From contig NZ_DOEH01000021.1 in NCBI RefSeq assembly GCF_003533305.1, positions 1-64,000 on the forward strand: 64,000 bases of DNA, written 5' to 3'. Positions within the stretch are counted from its first letter, which is position 1, and each line of letters begins with the position of its first letter. The stretch is from Providencia sp. (GTDB lineage: Bacteria > Pseudomonadota > Gammaproteobacteria > Enterobacterales > Enterobacteriaceae). The notes beneath the pieces were generated by a model. That model made no database searches, was not told the DNA's origin, and saw only the letters and a list, made by a program, of their open reading frames with translations. Shown here in pieces: positions 50,884-61,388 of this stretch. Made by a program: the position numbers and the translations under genes.

Positions 50884-50909
50884 AAAAGAGGAAGTTTCCT
50901 TCCTCTTTT
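50884..50909 (-). terminator. rplT terminator
   Basis: Perfect 11-base stem AAAAGAGGAAG / CTTCCTCTTTT (50884-50894, 50899-50909) directly after the rplT stop, upstream of pheM. The stem itself ends in four T on the minus strand. It may partly separate rpmI-rplT from pheMST. Confidence 0.75.
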
Positions 50910-50921
50910 TCAAGCAAACAA

Positions 50922-51287
<366 letters not shown>

Positions 51288-51322
51288 CTATCGTCTTTTA
51301 TCTTAAATTAACCAATGTTTAC

Positions 51323-51520
51323 TTATGCGTATGGCAGGCAAGCACTTACCAGACCCAAATCGCCCTTAGATACCATTCCTTTAGCACGCAAATGGCGTTT
51401 ACGCTTAGTAGACTTCTTGGTCAAAATATGACGAAGGTTTGCATGCTTGCGCTTAAAGCCACCGCCTGCAGTTTTTTTAAAGCGCTTTGCTGCGCCACGT
51501 ACAGTTTTTATCTTTGGCAT
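51323..51520 (-). CDS. rpmI: 50S ribosomal protein L35
   Basis: Small basic ribosomal protein of 65 residues starting [14 protein letters not shown]. The ATG at 51520 is chosen over one four codons upstream because it gives the conserved N-terminus. Target of L20 repression in E. coli. It lies 91 bases after the second infC. Confidence 0.97.
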   Translation of the reverse strand: MPKIKTVRGAAKRFKKTAGGGFKRKHANLRHILTKKSTKRKRHLRAKGMVSKGDLGLVSACLPYA

Positions 51521-51611
51521 TTCTAATTCCAACTTCGCATTGTGATTAACTACGAATTAACTAGGCGAATATCTTCTGCATTTCTACACAAGTTACTACT
51601 TGATGGCCTAA

Positions 51612-52151
51612 TTATTTCTTCTTAGGTGCTAGTACCATGATCATTTGACGCCCTTCAATTCTTGAAGGAAATGATTCAACGACTACTAACTCTTCCAGAT
51701 CAGCTTTGATGCGATTAAGCATTTCCATACCGATCTGTTGGTGAGCCATTTCACGACCACGAAAACGCAGTGTTACTTTAGCTTTATCACCATCTTCTAT
51801 GAAGCGTATCAGGTTGCGTAGTTTGACCTGATAATCACCTTCATCTGTACCAGGGCGGAATTTAATTTCCTTCACCTGAACAACTTTTTGTTTCTTTTTC
51901 TGTTCTTTCTGAGACTTGCTCTTCTCATAAAGGAATTTGCCGTAATCCATAATACGACAAACTGGCGGTTCGGCATTAGGACTGATTTCTACAAGGTCTA
52001 CACCTGATTCTTCAGCTTTTTCAATCGCTTCGCGAATGCTCATAATGCCTAGCTGTTCGCCGTCTAAACCGGTTAAACGGACTTCAGTAACACGAATTTC
52101 ATCGTTAATACGATTCGGTCGTATTGTTGGGATTCTTTTTCCGCCTTTAAT
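51612..52151 (-). CDS. infC: Translation initiation factor IF-3, second copy (rpmI-proximal)
   Basis: IF-3 binds the 30S subunit, keeps 30S and 50S apart and checks the start codon. This copy is 179 residues when started at the ATT at 52151, which follows GGAGGAATAA and reads [16 protein letters not shown]. An ATG-only gene caller would wrongly start it at the internal ATG at 52043. Both domains and the linker [17 protein letters not shown] are intact. It differs from the other copy at about 23 positions (about 87% identity by hand count). The ATT start implies the IF-3 self-repression known in E. coli. It is followed by rpmI-rplT, the standard place for infC. Confidence 0.93.
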   Translation of the reverse strand: MKGGKRIPTIRPNRINDEIRVTEVRLTGLDGEQLGIMSIREAIEKAEESGVDLVEISPNAEPPVCRIMDYGKFLYEKSKSQKEQKKKQKVVQVKEIKFRPGTDEGDYQVKLRNLIRFIEDGDKAKVTLRFRGREMAHQQIGMEMLNRIKADLEELVVVESFPSRIEGRQMIMVLAPKKK

Positions 52152-52544
52152 ACTTTATTCCTCCAACTGGATAAAGAGATTTGCTACATTCTCTAAAAAC
52201 AACGAACTGATAGTGACACAAATTACAACAGTAAAACGGCTACTAATCAAAACGCAATATTCATTTTGCTTTATCAGTTTTTTTGTTTCCAAACTTAATA
52301 AAGGGATTCGACCGCGGATTTTAATGCTTCTTAACGGATTACTCAAGCAGATATTGAAATTATTCGCAGCCAATCACTTGAAATCATAGTAAGTCGACTA
52401 ACGATCGCCATTAAAGACAAACATTTCTAAGTTCACATTTACTGATTCACGTATAAGTTTTTACAGGCCATCGGGCAAATCATTCTTACTATTCGTTTCC
52501 GTATTATTTTTTAATACTATATTTTTTGTAATTTCAAAATAGAA
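52152..52544 (-). promoter_or_regulatory. Spacer between the two infC genes
   Basis: About 390 bases with no gene I can support. Just before the second infC, CAGTTGGAGGAATAA reads QLEE-stop, the C-terminus of E. coli ThrS, so the end of a thrS gene appears to be retained. Further upstream the similarity to thrS stops. Because a terminator follows the first infC, a promoter for infC-rpmI-rplT is expected here. Confidence 0.5.
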
Positions 52545-52574
52545 AAGTAGCGCTCATTTTATTGAACGCTACTT
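52545..52574 (-). terminator. Terminator after the thrS-proximal infC
   Basis: Twelve-base stem with one G-U pair (52545-52556, 52563-52574; minus strand AAGTAGCGTTCA / TGAGCGCTACTT), followed by TTCTATTTT. It stands 31 bases after the infC stop. No terminator is expected at this point in the standard operon. Confidence 0.7.
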
Positions 52575-52604
52575 ACTGTCTATATATCTACTAACTAATT
52601 GTTT

Positions 52605-53147
52605 TTATATTTTTTTCTTTGGTGACAATACCATAACCATCTGGCGACCTTCAATTCTTGAAGGATATGACTCAACAACTGCCAGTTCTTCCAAATCAAC
52701 TTTAATGCGATTAAGCACTTCTAAGCCAATCTGCTGGTGTGCCATTTCACGACCACGAAAACGTAGTGTAACTTTAGCTTTGTCACCCTCTTCCAAAAAG
52801 CGGATCAGGCTACGTAATTTAACTTGGTAGTCGCCTTCATCTGTTCCCGGTCGGAATTTAATTTCCTTCACTTGAACAACTTTTTGTTTCTTTTTTTGTT
52901 CTTTTTGAGACTTGCTCTTCTCATAAAGAAATTTACCGTAATCCATGATACGACAAACTGGTGGCTCAGCATTTGGACTTATCTCAACTAAGTCGACACC
53001 AGCTTCTTCTGCTTTAGTCAGGCCTTCACGCACACTCATAATTCCGAGTGGTTCACCCTCTAAACCAGTCACACGAATTTCAGTAGCACGAATCTCATCG
53101 TTAATACGATTTGGACGTGCCGTTGGGAGTTTTTTTCCGCCTTTAAT
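52605..53147 (-). CDS. infC: Translation initiation factor IF-3, first copy (thrS-proximal)
   Basis: Complete IF-3 of 180 residues, the E. coli length, from the ATT start at 53147. The site GGAGGAATAAG overlaps the end of thrS. It reads [16 protein letters not shown]; an upstream ATG start would need 26 codons inside thrS and is rejected. Core segments such as [19 protein letters not shown] and [20 protein letters not shown] are intact. It ends KKKI. Coupled to thrS, as in E. coli, but followed by a terminator rather than rpmI. Confidence 0.94.
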   Translation of the reverse strand: MKGGKKLPTARPNRINDEIRATEIRVTGLEGEPLGIMSVREGLTKAEEAGVDLVEISPNAEPPVCRIMDYGKFLYEKSKSQKEQKKKQKVVQVKEIKFRPGTDEGDYQVKLRSLIRFLEEGDKAKVTLRFRGREMAHQQIGLEVLNRIKVDLEELAVVESYPSRIEGRQMVMVLSPKKKI

Positions 53148-53151
53148 AACC

Positions 53152-55080
53152 TTATTCCTCCATCTGATTGAGTTGACGACTGCGAATTTCTTCCAACAGT
53201 TTAGTTGTGAATTCGTTAACATCAAGGCTGCCTACATCTACACCACGACGGGTACGGACGGAGACTTTTCCTGATTCAACTTCTTTATCACCACAAACCA
53301 ACATGTAAGGAACACGACGCAGAGTGTGTTCACGGATTTTGAAACCAATTTTTTCGTTTCGTAAATCTGCTTTCGCACGAATGCCAACACTTTGTAACTT
53401 ACTGACTAATTCTTGAACATAATCAGCTTGATTATCCGTTATATTCATCACAACAACTTGCTGTGGTGCTAACCACGTTGGGAAGAATCCTGCATATTCC
53501 TCAGTTAAGATACCGATAAAGCGCTCAAGTGAACCGAGCACTGCACGGTGGATCATGACTGGCGTAATACGCTCGTTATTTTCACCAACATATGAAGCAG
53601 TTAAGCGACCTGGCAAGAAGAAATCTAACTGTACAGTACCGCATTGCCATGCACGGTCAAGGCAGTCATACAGTGTAAATTCAATTTTTGGACCATAAAA
53701 AGCACCTTCTCCAGGTTGGTATTCAAACTCAATACCTTTACTTTTCAATGCATTTGCTAAGTCCGCTTCAGCTCTATCCCACATATCATCAGTACCGATA
53801 CGTTTTTCAGGACGAGTTGACAGTTTAACAACTATTTTTTCAAAGCCAAAAGTTGCATAAACATCATAAATCATTTGGATACAGCTGTTTACTTCACTCA
53901 AAATTTGCTCTTCTGTACAGAAGATATGCGCATCATCTTGAGTAAAGCCACGTACTCGCATCAAACCATGCAATGCACCTGATGGCTCGTTACGGTGGCA
54001 ACTACCAAACTCAGCCATACGTAAAGGTAAATCACGATATGATTTTAAACCTTGGTTGAAAATCTGTACATGGCCAGGGCAGTTCATTGGTTTTACACAA
54101 TATTCGCGATTTTCAGATGAAGTAGTGAACATCGCATCTTTATAGTTTTCCCAATGGCCTGTTTTTTCCCACAGAACACGATCCATCATAAATGGACCTT
54201 TAACTTCCTGATAATGATACTCTTTTAATTTAGTGCGTACAAAAGTTTCAAGTTCACGGAAGATTGTCCAGCCATCATTATGCCAGAATGCCATACCTGG
54301 CGCTTCTTCTTGCATATGATATAAATCTAATTGCTTACCAATTTTACGGTGGTCACGTTTAGCCGCTTCTTCAAGACGTAACAGATAAGCAGCTAACTGC
54401 TTTTTATCTGCCCATGCAGTACCGTAAACACGTTGTAGCATTTTGTTGTCGCTGTTACCACGCCAATATGCACCCGCCAATTTTTGTAATTTAAAATGGT
54501 GGCAAAAACGCATATTAGGCACGTGCGGACCACGACACATATCTACATATTCTTCGTGATGATATAAACCTGGGCGGTCGTCTTGGCTTATATTTTGATC
54601 CAAGATTTCAACTTTATAGTCTTCACCACGCGCCACAAATGTTTCACGAGCCTCGCTCCATGAAACACGTTTTTTAATCACGTCATAATCCGTTTTGGCA
54701 AGCTCAAGCATGCGCTTTTCAAGCTTCTCCAAATCTTCCTGGGTCAACGTATAATCAAGGTCAATATCATAATAAAAACCATTATCGATAGTTGGACCAA
54801 TTGCCATTTTAGTGTTTGGCCACAATTGTTTAATTGCATGACCTAACAAGTGAGCGCAAGAGTGACGAATAATTTCAAGTCCATCGTCATCTTTACTCGT
54901 TATAATGGACAAATTCGCATCATGTTCAATAATTTCGCAAGCATCAACTAGCTCACCATTAACACGACCAGCAATACACGCTTTCGCCAAACCTGCACCG
55001 ATATCGCGAGCGACATCCATGACTGATACAGCATGGTCAAATTGACGTTGACTTCCATCAGGAAGAGTAATAACAGGCAT
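53152..55080 (-). CDS. thrS: Threonyl-tRNA synthetase
   Basis: Class II synthetase that charges tRNAThr and edits Ser-tRNAThr. The ATG at 55080 gives 642 residues, the E. coli length, starting [20 protein letters not shown]. The TGS domain is at 1-61, the editing domain has [10 protein letters not shown] near 73-82, and the catalytic core has the zinc-ligand Cys in KPMNCPGHV near 329-337. The C-terminus reads [10 protein letters not shown]. The leader carries an anticodon-mimic hairpin. Confidence 0.97.
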   Translation of the reverse strand: MPVITLPDGSQRQFDHAVSVMDVARDIGAGLAKACIAGRVNGELVDACEIIEHDANLSIITSKDDDGLEIIRHSCAHLLGHAIKQLWPNTKMAIGPTIDNGFYYDIDLDYTLTQEDLEKLEKRMLELAKTDYDVIKKRVSWSEARETFVARGEDYKVEILDQNISQDDRPGLYHHEEYVDMCRGPHVPNMRFCHHFKLQKLAGAYWRGNSDNKMLQRVYGTAWADKKQLAAYLLRLEEAAKRDHRKIGKQLDLYHMQEEAPGMAFWHNDGWTIFRELETFVRTKLKEYHYQEVKGPFMMDRVLWEKTGHWENYKDAMFTTSSENREYCVKPMNCPGHVQIFNQGLKSYRDLPLRMAEFGSCHRNEPSGALHGLMRVRGFTQDDAHIFCTEEQILSEVNSCIQMIYDVYATFGFEKIVVKLSTRPEKRIGTDDMWDRAEADLANALKSKGIEFEYQPGEGAFYGPKIEFTLYDCLDRAWQCGTVQLDFFLPGRLTASYVGENNERITPVMIHRAVLGSLERFIGILTEEYAGFFPTWLAPQQVVVMNITDNQADYVQELVSKLQSVGIRAKADLRNEKIGFKIREHTLRRVPYMLVCGDKEVESGKVSVRTRRGVDVGSLDVNEFTTKLLEEIRSRQLNQMEE

Positions 55081-55102
55081 TAAAAAATCCTTATCCGCAG
55101 TG

Positions 55103-55123
55103 GTGACCCGCACGTAAGATCAC
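55103..55123 (-). promoter_or_regulatory. thrS translational operator hairpin (tRNAThr mimic)
   Basis: On the minus strand GTGATC and GGTCAC pair around the 9-base loop TTACGTGCG, which contains CGT, a Thr anticodon. It lies about 23 bases upstream of the ATG. In E. coli ThrS represses its own translation by binding such anticodon-like arms. Only this one arm was recognised. Confidence 0.6.
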
Positions 55124-55512
55124 TTGCTTGATTATTCCAAAGTTTGTATATCAATACGTTACATTCGATTTCTCACTTCACTATGCGAGATATGTACATA
55201 CATCATAAAACGATTACGCACATCAAAAGTAACTCCACAGCAATAATAACACAGACTCATTTATTCGCGATAGAAAGAAGGTGATTATCTCCCCCACCTA
55301 AATTTAGCTTTTAAAACAATCTACTCTAAAAACCATCTATTCTTAAAATAATTTGCTTTTAAATAATTCACTAAACATAGATGTGATCTACTTATCGTAT
55401 TCTTTTCATTAAATCGATTCGTTTTTAGTTATTAAAAATTCAGGTAAATACCTCATATGCACTGACATTATTGAGTTTAGTACTGGTTCAACTACTTAGA
55501 ATAGTAAATAAC
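55124..55512. other. Intergenic region upstream of thrS
   Basis: About 390 AT-rich bases with the rest of the thrS leader and its promoter. No gene supported. Confidence 0.4.
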
Positions 55513-55713
55513 TTATTTTTTACCAAAAAACCAAATTAGTGCCCCACACAGCGCAATAAGTGAGCTACCAATAATATAGTTTTGCCTGTCAAATGCTAAA
55601 CCCGCATCTATAATTTTTTCACCATACGACACGACAATACTCGCATCCATGCTGAAAGATGCAATAGCAGCGACAATACCAAGAAGAAAAAGAACGACGC
55701 CAAATGTTTTCAT
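55513..55713 (-). CDS. Small two-helix membrane protein
   Basis: 66 residues with hydrophobic helices at about 4-20 and 47-62 and a short loop SYGEKIIDAGLAFDRQ. Ends WFFGKK. An AAGGTGGTGA site precedes the ATG. It looks like a conserved enterobacterial small membrane protein, but I cannot name the family. Confidence 0.6.
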   Translation of the reverse strand: MKTFGVVLFLLGIVAAIASFSMDASIVVSYGEKIIDAGLAFDRQNYIIGSSLIALCGALIWFFGKK

Positions 55714-55811
55714 TCGTCACCACCTTAAGTTAATTTCACTGTTATATATTATATACCACTTTGATTTGTAAAAGATTGCGACCTACGACACAATCAAGAG
55801 AATCTTGACAT

Positions 55812-56261
55812 CTATAACCAACGACGAGTGTGTTGGCTATACTGTTGCCATTCATCTTTAAACAATTCAGATAAATATTTTTCTTCTTGAGGGATGGTAT
55901 AAAGATCTGTAATTAGCCAAAACACGAGACCTGATACTAAAAAATAAGGGGAGTGCGTAAAAAACGAAAATGCTAAACTCATAGAGGTAAATGCTAGGTA
56001 TAATGGGTTTCGAGATAAACGAAATGGCCCCCGAGTAATTAAATAGGCGGCTTTAGTGGCTGGATTTGGCGAGGTTTTATAACGCATAAAATAATACAGA
56101 CTGGCTGATATCCATCCTAAACTTTCTAGTGCGATTAATATTCCAAGTATTCCCATCCAACCCGAGAAGCCCCAATAAAATGCATCTCGCAAAAAAAGAT
56201 AATAAACAGCGAAGCCATTTAAAATTAGCCAATTTAACAATGGAAATTTGAAAATGCTCAT
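55812..56261 (-). CDS. Isoprenylcysteine methyltransferase-like membrane protein
   Basis: 149 residues from the ATG at 56261 (AGGG before it), with three or four hydrophobic helices. The C-terminal region RGPFRLSRNPLYLAF, followed by PQEEKYLSELFKDEWQQY, is the ICMT/PEMT-type (DUF1295-like) signature seen in small bacterial membrane methyltransferases. The substrate is unknown. Confidence 0.75.
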   Translation of the reverse strand: MSIFKFPLLNWLILNGFAVYYLFLRDAFYWGFSGWMGILGILIALESLGWISASLYYFMRYKTSPNPATKAAYLITRGPFRLSRNPLYLAFTSMSLAFSFFTHSPYFLVSGLVFWLITDLYTIPQEEKYLSELFKDEWQQYSQHTRRWL

Positions 56262-56352
56262 CACATTACCCTGTAAATAAAATGACGTTATAAGCATATC
56301 ATGAAAACGTAAAGATAATGGTGACCAATTATTTACAATTAAATAAGTTTAA

Positions 56353-56763
56353 CTAAAACGTATTTTGATTTGGATGGCCTAATGTGAAAACACTTTTTAA
56401 TCCTTCTAATCGTGCATATTCTTGTTGGCAAACAATATTGCGAACCTCTCCTGGCATAGTATCTACACGTGTTTGTATACGAGCTAATTGATCATCCAAA
56501 CTATTCATTCCTTTTACATCAACAATATCTTGGTTCATTTTCAAATACTCTGCAAAGCTGCGCAGGTTTCCCTCTAAGCTGGAGCAAGCATTATTCTTTG
56601 TCATCATTGAAGGCACAAAATAACTAACAGATTCAGGTAATATCTGAGAAATATTCGGGTATATATTTTGTTTCCACTGTTGAGGAAAGAGAATAAGCAA
56701 CATAGCGATAGCTAAAATAATCAACATAAATGTACCCGCTAGTGTCGCTACTATATTTTTCAT
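56353..56763 (-). CDS. Membrane-anchored protein of unknown function
   Basis: 136 residues from the ATG at 56763, preceded by AGGA. One N-terminal helix (about 5-28) anchors a periplasmic part with two Cys (NNACSSLEG and NIVCQQEY) that could form a disulfide. The central part is helical. No family recognised. Confidence 0.6.
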   Translation of the reverse strand: MKNIVATLAGTFMLIILAIAMLLILFPQQWKQNIYPNISQILPESVSYFVPSMMTKNNACSSLEGNLRSFAEYLKMNQDIVDVKGMNSLDDQLARIQTRVDTMPGEVRNIVCQQEYARLEGLKSVFTLGHPNQNTF

Positions 56764-56957
56764 TGGCCATCCTATAATTCGTTTACTATTCGACTTCAAT
56801 TAAAATTGAAACTAAAAATAGGATATACCGCATTGCGTAAAGTGATTTTTAAAATCAAAAAATCTATGTAAAGAAAACTCTAGCTTTATACGGCTATCTA
56901 TAGAATTGACGGCAAACAAATAGAAACCAATCAAAAAATGACCTAATAATTAGTTAC

Positions 56958-57479
56958 TTATTCAATCTGATCACAAAGTAACTTATAAAATATCGTCGTG
57001 CTTTCAAATTCATTCTTTTCATTTGTCACAAATTTAGGGATTTTACCAACCTCAATATACCCTTGTTGGCAATATAAATATGAAGCTACATCGTTAGTTC
57101 GTGTATCTAATACTAACAATGACCGATGGTTCTCTAAAGCAAACTTTTCTGCAAACTCCAGTAATTGCCTACCAATACCTTGCTGACGAAAATCAGAATG
57201 AACCATTAATTTTTCAACATCAGCTCTATGTAATCCATTCGCTTTTTGGCAAAATGATAGTTGTAATGCCCCTGCAATTTGTTTTTCTACATAAAATACC
57301 AATAACTTCCTGCTTCCAGCCAGTAAATCTGTTTCCACCTGTTGCCAATATTGCTTTGCGTCATATTGCTGTAATGGCGCAATAAAACCAACCGATGCAC
57401 CACTTTTAACACAATCTATTAATAACGATTCAAGTGGCTCTTCTTCATGTTGTATGGTTGAAAGTAATTTAATTGGCAT
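56958..57479 (-). CDS. GNAT-family N-acetyltransferase
   Basis: 173 residues with the acetyl-CoA-binding motif VHSDFRQQGIGRQLLEFAEKF (the RQQGIG core is near 96-101) and the following strand LLVLDTRTNDVASYLYCQQGY. The N-terminus resembles small GNATs of antibiotic or amine acetylation. The substrate cannot be told from the sequence. Confidence 0.85.
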   Translation of the reverse strand: MPIKLLSTIQHEEEPLESLLIDCVKSGASVGFIAPLQQYDAKQYWQQVETDLLAGSRKLLVFYVEKQIAGALQLSFCQKANGLHRADVEKLMVHSDFRQQGIGRQLLEFAEKFALENHRSLLVLDTRTNDVASYLYCQQGYIEVGKIPKFVTNEKNEFESTTIFYKLLCDQIE

Positions 57480-57929
57480 ATATGCACCTTTACGTTTAGC
57501 TACACCCTATTTCTTTTAACGAATTTACATAAAATATCAGTAAACGACATTACAGTCAGTATAATGAGTCCATATCGACATTATAGACACCCTGCTAATA
57601 GATGCCTTTGACCTTTTTATGACCCCCATAAAAAGGTTTTTTTTTGCCTTTCATTTTGGACACTTTTAACCCATACCCTCACTGCCTTGTTATATAAGAT
57701 AATATTCAGGTTATTCACAACTGAACCCGACGGTTATCCACAGTTAATGTGAACAACTTTATTCATCAGTTGAATGATTTTTCTCCACGTAAATACTTAA
57801 TCCCTAACTTGTTCCAACAACCTTAATCTGTAACCACCATCTGCTAATCTACAGATTCATAACAATTTTTGTTATAGTCCCATACATATAGTTTTTACAT
57901 CGCACTTATTGATATCTGGAATTATTTAT
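57480..57929 (+). promoter_or_regulatory. Intergenic region with two DnaA-box-like sequences
   Basis: 450 bases between divergent genes. TTATTCACA (57711-57719) and the consensus TTATCCACA (57734-57742) are DnaA boxes 14 bases apart in the same orientation. A run of T with flanking A/T at about 57636-57646 follows ACCTTTTT. The marC promoter should be in the right part. Confidence 0.4.
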
Positions 57930-58634
57930 ATGACAAATTTCCTAGAGCTTTTTCAAGCTGTTGGTATAGGGCTCGTTTTACTGCTACCACTCGCTAACCC
58001 TCTGACAGCCATTGCCGTTATGCTCAGTTTGTCAGCGAATATGACAAAAGAACAACGAAATCATCAAGCATTTCTCGCATCGATTTTCGTCTTTATTATC
58101 ATGACTGTTGCTTTTTATGCAGGCCAACTGGTTATGAATACTTTTGGTATATCAATACCAGGTTTGAGAATTGCCGGAGGACTTATTGTTGCATTCATTG
58201 GTTTTGGCATGCTGTTTCCAAGTAATGATAATTCTGATGAAAATAACTCCCCTTCTTTAGATGATCCTAATGTCTCGAAAAAACGTCAAGAATCACCCAG
58301 CATTGCATTTGTTCCTCTGGCGATGCCAAGCACTGCCGGTCCCGGAACGATTGCAATGATTATAAGCTCCACGGCATCCTTACAAGGCGATGTTGGCTTT
58401 GCACCTTGGATACTCAAGGTAGCACCTGTTATTACTTTCGTGATTACTAGCTTAATTGTTTGGATAGGTTTAAGAGGAGCAACTTCAATTATGCGTTGGC
58501 TTGGAAACAGTGGAATTGATGCAATTGGCCGGGTGATGGGTTTCTTGTTGATTTGTATGGGAGTGCAATTTGTTATCAACGGTATCGTTGAAATTGTCGC
58601 GCAGCTCCCACACCTAATAACTGAATATCAATAG
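57930..58634 (+). CDS. marC: MarC family inner-membrane protein
   Basis: Six-helix membrane protein, close to E. coli MarC. The ATG at 57930 ([12 protein letters not shown]) gives 234 residues. [18 protein letters not shown] (about 13-30), [24 protein letters not shown] segment ([15 protein letters not shown], about 72-86) and [19 protein letters not shown] are diagnostic. The polar loop at about 100-130 is slightly longer than in E. coli. Its cellular role is not established. The 3' end overlaps emtA by 7 bases, convergent. Confidence 0.9.
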   Translation: MTNFLELFQAVGIGLVLLLPLANPLTAIAVMLSLSANMTKEQRNHQAFLASIFVFIIMTVAFYAGQLVMNTFGISIPGLRIAGGLIVAFIGFGMLFPSNDNSDENNSPSLDDPNVSKKRQESPSIAFVPLAMPSTAGPGTIAMIISSTASLQGDVGFAPWILKVAPVITFVITSLIVWIGLRGATSIMRWLGNSGIDAIGRVMGFLLICMGVQFVINGIVEIVAQLPHLITEYQ

Positions 58635-59287
58635 CTTACGGCTAATGCATTATAGGCATTTTTAACTTTCCATAAATAACGTGGAGCCTGTGATGCAGGG
58701 TGTTTAGCCTGTACGTGCTGATAAAACTCTTCAGGAGATAAATTATTAATCATAGCAATAGCTCTGCCTTTATCATTATCAAAAGTTCTTAATAACGCTC
58801 CAGCGCCATTTACGTATGCGACAACCGTTGCATAGTACATTGTTTGCGGATGATTAATGCCTGCTAAATGTTGCTCTTTTAAAATACGAATATAAGTAGT
58901 GCCAATATCAATATTCTTTCGTGGATCTTTTAAATCCCCAGAGGTAGGTTCGCCAGATTTACCATGATAGCGATATGCATCACGCCCTGCCGTAGAAGCT
59001 TTTATTTGCATTAGTCCTATCGCGTTAGATTTACTCACAACTTCTGGCCTAAAATTAGATTCGACTTCAATAATGGCTCTGATTAAAGTCTCATCAACGC
59101 TATAGCGGGAAGCTGATTCTCGAATGAATTCATCGAATGGAGTACGAGGAAATGCCGTATTTTGTGTTGTGATTGGTTGTTGATTAGTGTTGTCCAACAT
59201 ACGCTGTTTTTTCACGGGGCGCTCGGAGGTACTTGAGCAACCAGCAAGTAGCAGAAGCACAAAGGCACTGCTTATCATTTTTTTCAC
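58628..59287 (-). CDS. emtA: Membrane-bound endo-type lytic transglycosylase
   Basis: Outer-membrane lipoprotein that cleaves peptidoglycan glycan strands. It has 219 residues (about 203 in E. coli). Lipobox LLAGC with Cys17. The SLT domain starts near 50; the catalytic Glu lies in [17 protein letters not shown] (about residue 75), then [10 protein letters not shown] and the YVNGAGALL segment. Convergent with marC. Confidence 0.92.
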   Translation of the reverse strand: MKKMISSAFVLLLLAGCSSTSERPVKKQRMLDNTNQQPITTQNTAFPRTPFDEFIRESASRYSVDETLIRAIIEVESNFRPEVVSKSNAIGLMQIKASTAGRDAYRYHGKSGEPTSGDLKDPRKNIDIGTTYIRILKEQHLAGINHPQTMYYATVVAYVNGAGALLRTFDNDKGRAIAMINNLSPEEFYQHVQAKHPASQAPRYLWKVKNAYNALAVSY

Positions 59288-59477
59288 TGTAGTAACCTCT
59301 GCGAATCAAGAAGATGAAAGAATAACTAATCACAAGAAAAATAAAATAATTTTTACTTAACTTTTACTAAAGGACGTGTTTTAGTCATAGATAATAGTAA
59401 TCATAACCATAGATGAAATAACAAATTTAAATAGATAAAATGCTCTTTTCCATTATTTATACTCATTTTTCACAAAT

Positions 59478-59500
59478 GATATTGATAATCATTATCAGTT
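59478..59500 (+). promoter_or_regulatory. Fur box upstream of sitA
   Basis: GATATTGATAATCATTATCA lies at 59478-59497, matching the Fur consensus GATAATGATAATCATTATC closely. It stands about 85 bases upstream of the sitA start and points to iron repression; manganese control by MntR is also known for sit operons. Confidence 0.75.
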
Positions 59501-59584
59501 GAGTTATAAAATATATTGGTTACATAACCACAGTAACAATACAGTTAAAATAATACTAAGCCAATAATATCAGGGTCAATTTTT

Positions 59585-60496
59585 ATGAAGAACAAATTAT
59601 CGCGATTATCTGCACCTCTACGAGCCATCCTATTTGCTTTAACTGCCATTTTATTTGTCAGCCAACCTGCTTTTGCTAAAAAATTCAAAGTAGTCACTAC
59701 CTTTACGATCCTACAAGATATGGCTCAAAATGTAGCTGGTGACGCTGCCATTGTTGAATCAATTACTAAACCTGGTGCTGAGATTCACGGATATCAGCCT
59801 ACTCCTAAAGACATTATGAAAGCTTATGACGCTGATCTTATTTTATGGAATGGCATGAATTTAGAAGTGTGGTTCCAGCGTTTCTTTGAAAATTTTCAAA
59901 ATGTGCCAGCCGTTGTGCTAACTGAAGGTATTGAACCAATGCCTATCCGCGAAGGTGAATATAAAGATAATCCAAATCCACATGCGTGGATGTCACCTGC
60001 AAATGCAAAAATTTATATCGAAAACATTCGCCAAGCATTCGTTAAATATGACCCAGAAAATGCTGAGATTTATAATGCAAACGCCAAAAAATACGCACAG
60101 CAAATCGCAGAACTTGATGCGCCATTGCGTGAACGTCTAAATCGTATACCAGAAGATGAACGTTGGCTAGTTTCAAGCGAAGGTGCCTTTAGCTATTTAA
60201 CTAAGGATTACGGATTTAAAGAAGTCTATCTATGGCCAATAAATGCAGAAGAACAAGGTTCTCCTCTACAAGTAAAAAAAGTCATAGATACCGTACGCAA
60301 GCATAAAATTCCAGTTGTTTTTAGTGAAAGTACAATTTCGGATAAACCCGCACGTCAAGTCAGTAAAGAAACGGGCGCGAAATATGGCGGCGTCCTTTAT
60401 GTAGATTCCCTTTCTACCGAAAATGGCCCTGTACCCACTTATATCGACCTATTAACGACCACTGTAGACACGATTGCTAAAGGATTTTCACAGTAA
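59585..60496 (+). CDS. sitA: Periplasmic Mn/Fe-binding protein SitA
   Basis: Cluster A-I substrate-binding protein of a manganese/iron ABC importer (SitA/YfeA). It has 303 residues. The signal peptide ends near residue 31 (QPAFA). Predicted metal ligands: His in [10 protein letters not shown] (about 67), His in PNPHAWMSP (about 133), Glu near 199 in SSEGAFSYL or the nearby region, and the Asp in LYVDSLS (about 275). First gene of sitABCD. Confidence 0.93.
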   Translation: MKNKLSRLSAPLRAILFALTAILFVSQPAFAKKFKVVTTFTILQDMAQNVAGDAAIVESITKPGAEIHGYQPTPKDIMKAYDADLILWNGMNLEVWFQRFFENFQNVPAVVLTEGIEPMPIREGEYKDNPNPHAWMSPANAKIYIENIRQAFVKYDPENAEIYNANAKKYAQQIAELDAPLRERLNRIPEDERWLVSSEGAFSYLTKDYGFKEVYLWPINAEEQGSPLQVKKVIDTVRKHKIPVVFSESTISDKPARQVSKETGAKYGGVLYVDSLSTENGPVPTYIDLLTTTVDTIAKGFSQ

Positions 60497-60497
60497 T

Positions 60498-61388
60498 ATG
60501 AGTAACTCAAATCAATACCAAAATCCAAATCTAGTCGTTGATAATGCGACGGTGACTTATAACAATGGTCACACCGCCATTTATGATGCAAGTTTTAATA
60601 TCTCTGGTGGATCAATTTGCGCACTTGTTGGCGTAAATGGTAGTGGTAAATCAACACTATTTAAAACGGTGATGGGTTTAGTGACCCCATCATCCGGTAG
60701 TGTCACCCTAAACGATCAACCAATAAAAGCCGCTTTGAAAGAAAACATAATTGCCTATGTTCCGCAAACAGAAGAAGTTGATTGGAACTTCCCAGTATTG
60801 GTTTCTGATGTGGTGATGATGGGACGCTATGGAAAAATGGGTTTTTTCCGTATCCCTAAAAAAGAAGATAAAGAAGCCGTCAAGGTAGCATTAGAGCGAG
60901 TTGACCTTTCTGGGCTTGAAGACAGACAAATTGGTGAGCTTTCCGGTGGCCAAAAAAAACGAGTATTTTTAGCTCGAGCCCTTGCTCAGCAAGGTAAAGT
61001 TTTGCTACTAGATGAGCCTTTTACTGGTGTTGATGTCAAAACGGAAAATGCAATCATTGACTTACTGCGTAGTTTGCGTGATGAAGGGCATTTAATCTTA
61101 GTCTCTACTCACAATTTAGGTAGTGTGCCAGAATTTTGTGACCAAGTTATTTTGATTAATCGTACCGTATTGGCAAGCGGTCCAACAGAGACCACATTTA
61201 CACAAAGAAATTTACAACAAGCCTTTGGTGGTGTTCTGAGACACATTAACCTGTCAGGTCAAGAACTACATGACGATGATGATCCACGCTCAATTACCGT
61301 TATTACCGATGATGAACGAGCAGCTGTTTTCTATGGTCACGACCATGATGCACCGGTTAGGAAAAACCAGCCTAAGGAATCAGAATGA
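60498..61388 (+). CDS. sitB: Mn/Fe ABC transporter ATPase SitB
   Basis: ATPase of the metal importer. The ATG at 60498, one base after the sitA stop, gives 296 residues. Walker A is GVNGSGKST near 44-52, signature [13 protein letters not shown] near 149-161, and Walker [12 protein letters not shown]. The C-terminal tail is rich in His and Asp (HDDDDPR and YGHDHDAP), which may bind metal. Confidence 0.93.
   Translation: MSNSNQYQNPNLVVDNATVTYNNGHTAIYDASFNISGGSICALVGVNGSGKSTLFKTVMGLVTPSSGSVTLNDQPIKAALKENIIAYVPQTEEVDWNFPVLVSDVVMMGRYGKMGFFRIPKKEDKEAVKVALERVDLSGLEDRQIGELSGGQKKRVFLARALAQQGKVLLLDEPFTGVDVKTENAIIDLLRSLRDEGHLILVSTHNLGSVPEFCDQVILINRTVLASGPTETTFTQRNLQQAFGGVLRHINLSGQELHDDDDPRSITVITDDERAAVFYGHDHDAPVRKNQPKESE

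Noticed and set aside
51612..52043. Second infC as an N-terminally truncated fragment starting at the first ATG
   Set aside because: The IF-3 frame continues upstream to an ATT codon with a strong ribosome binding site and encodes the complete N-terminal domain, so it is full length.
52155..52373. 72-residue minus-strand ORF between the infC copies
   Set aside because: No ribosome binding site or family resemblance. Its end QLEE-stop is better explained as a retained thrS tail overlapping the infC ribosome binding site.
57711..57742. Replication origin
   Set aside because: Two DnaA boxes alone, without an unwinding region, GATC cluster or neighbouring origin genes, do not support an origin.
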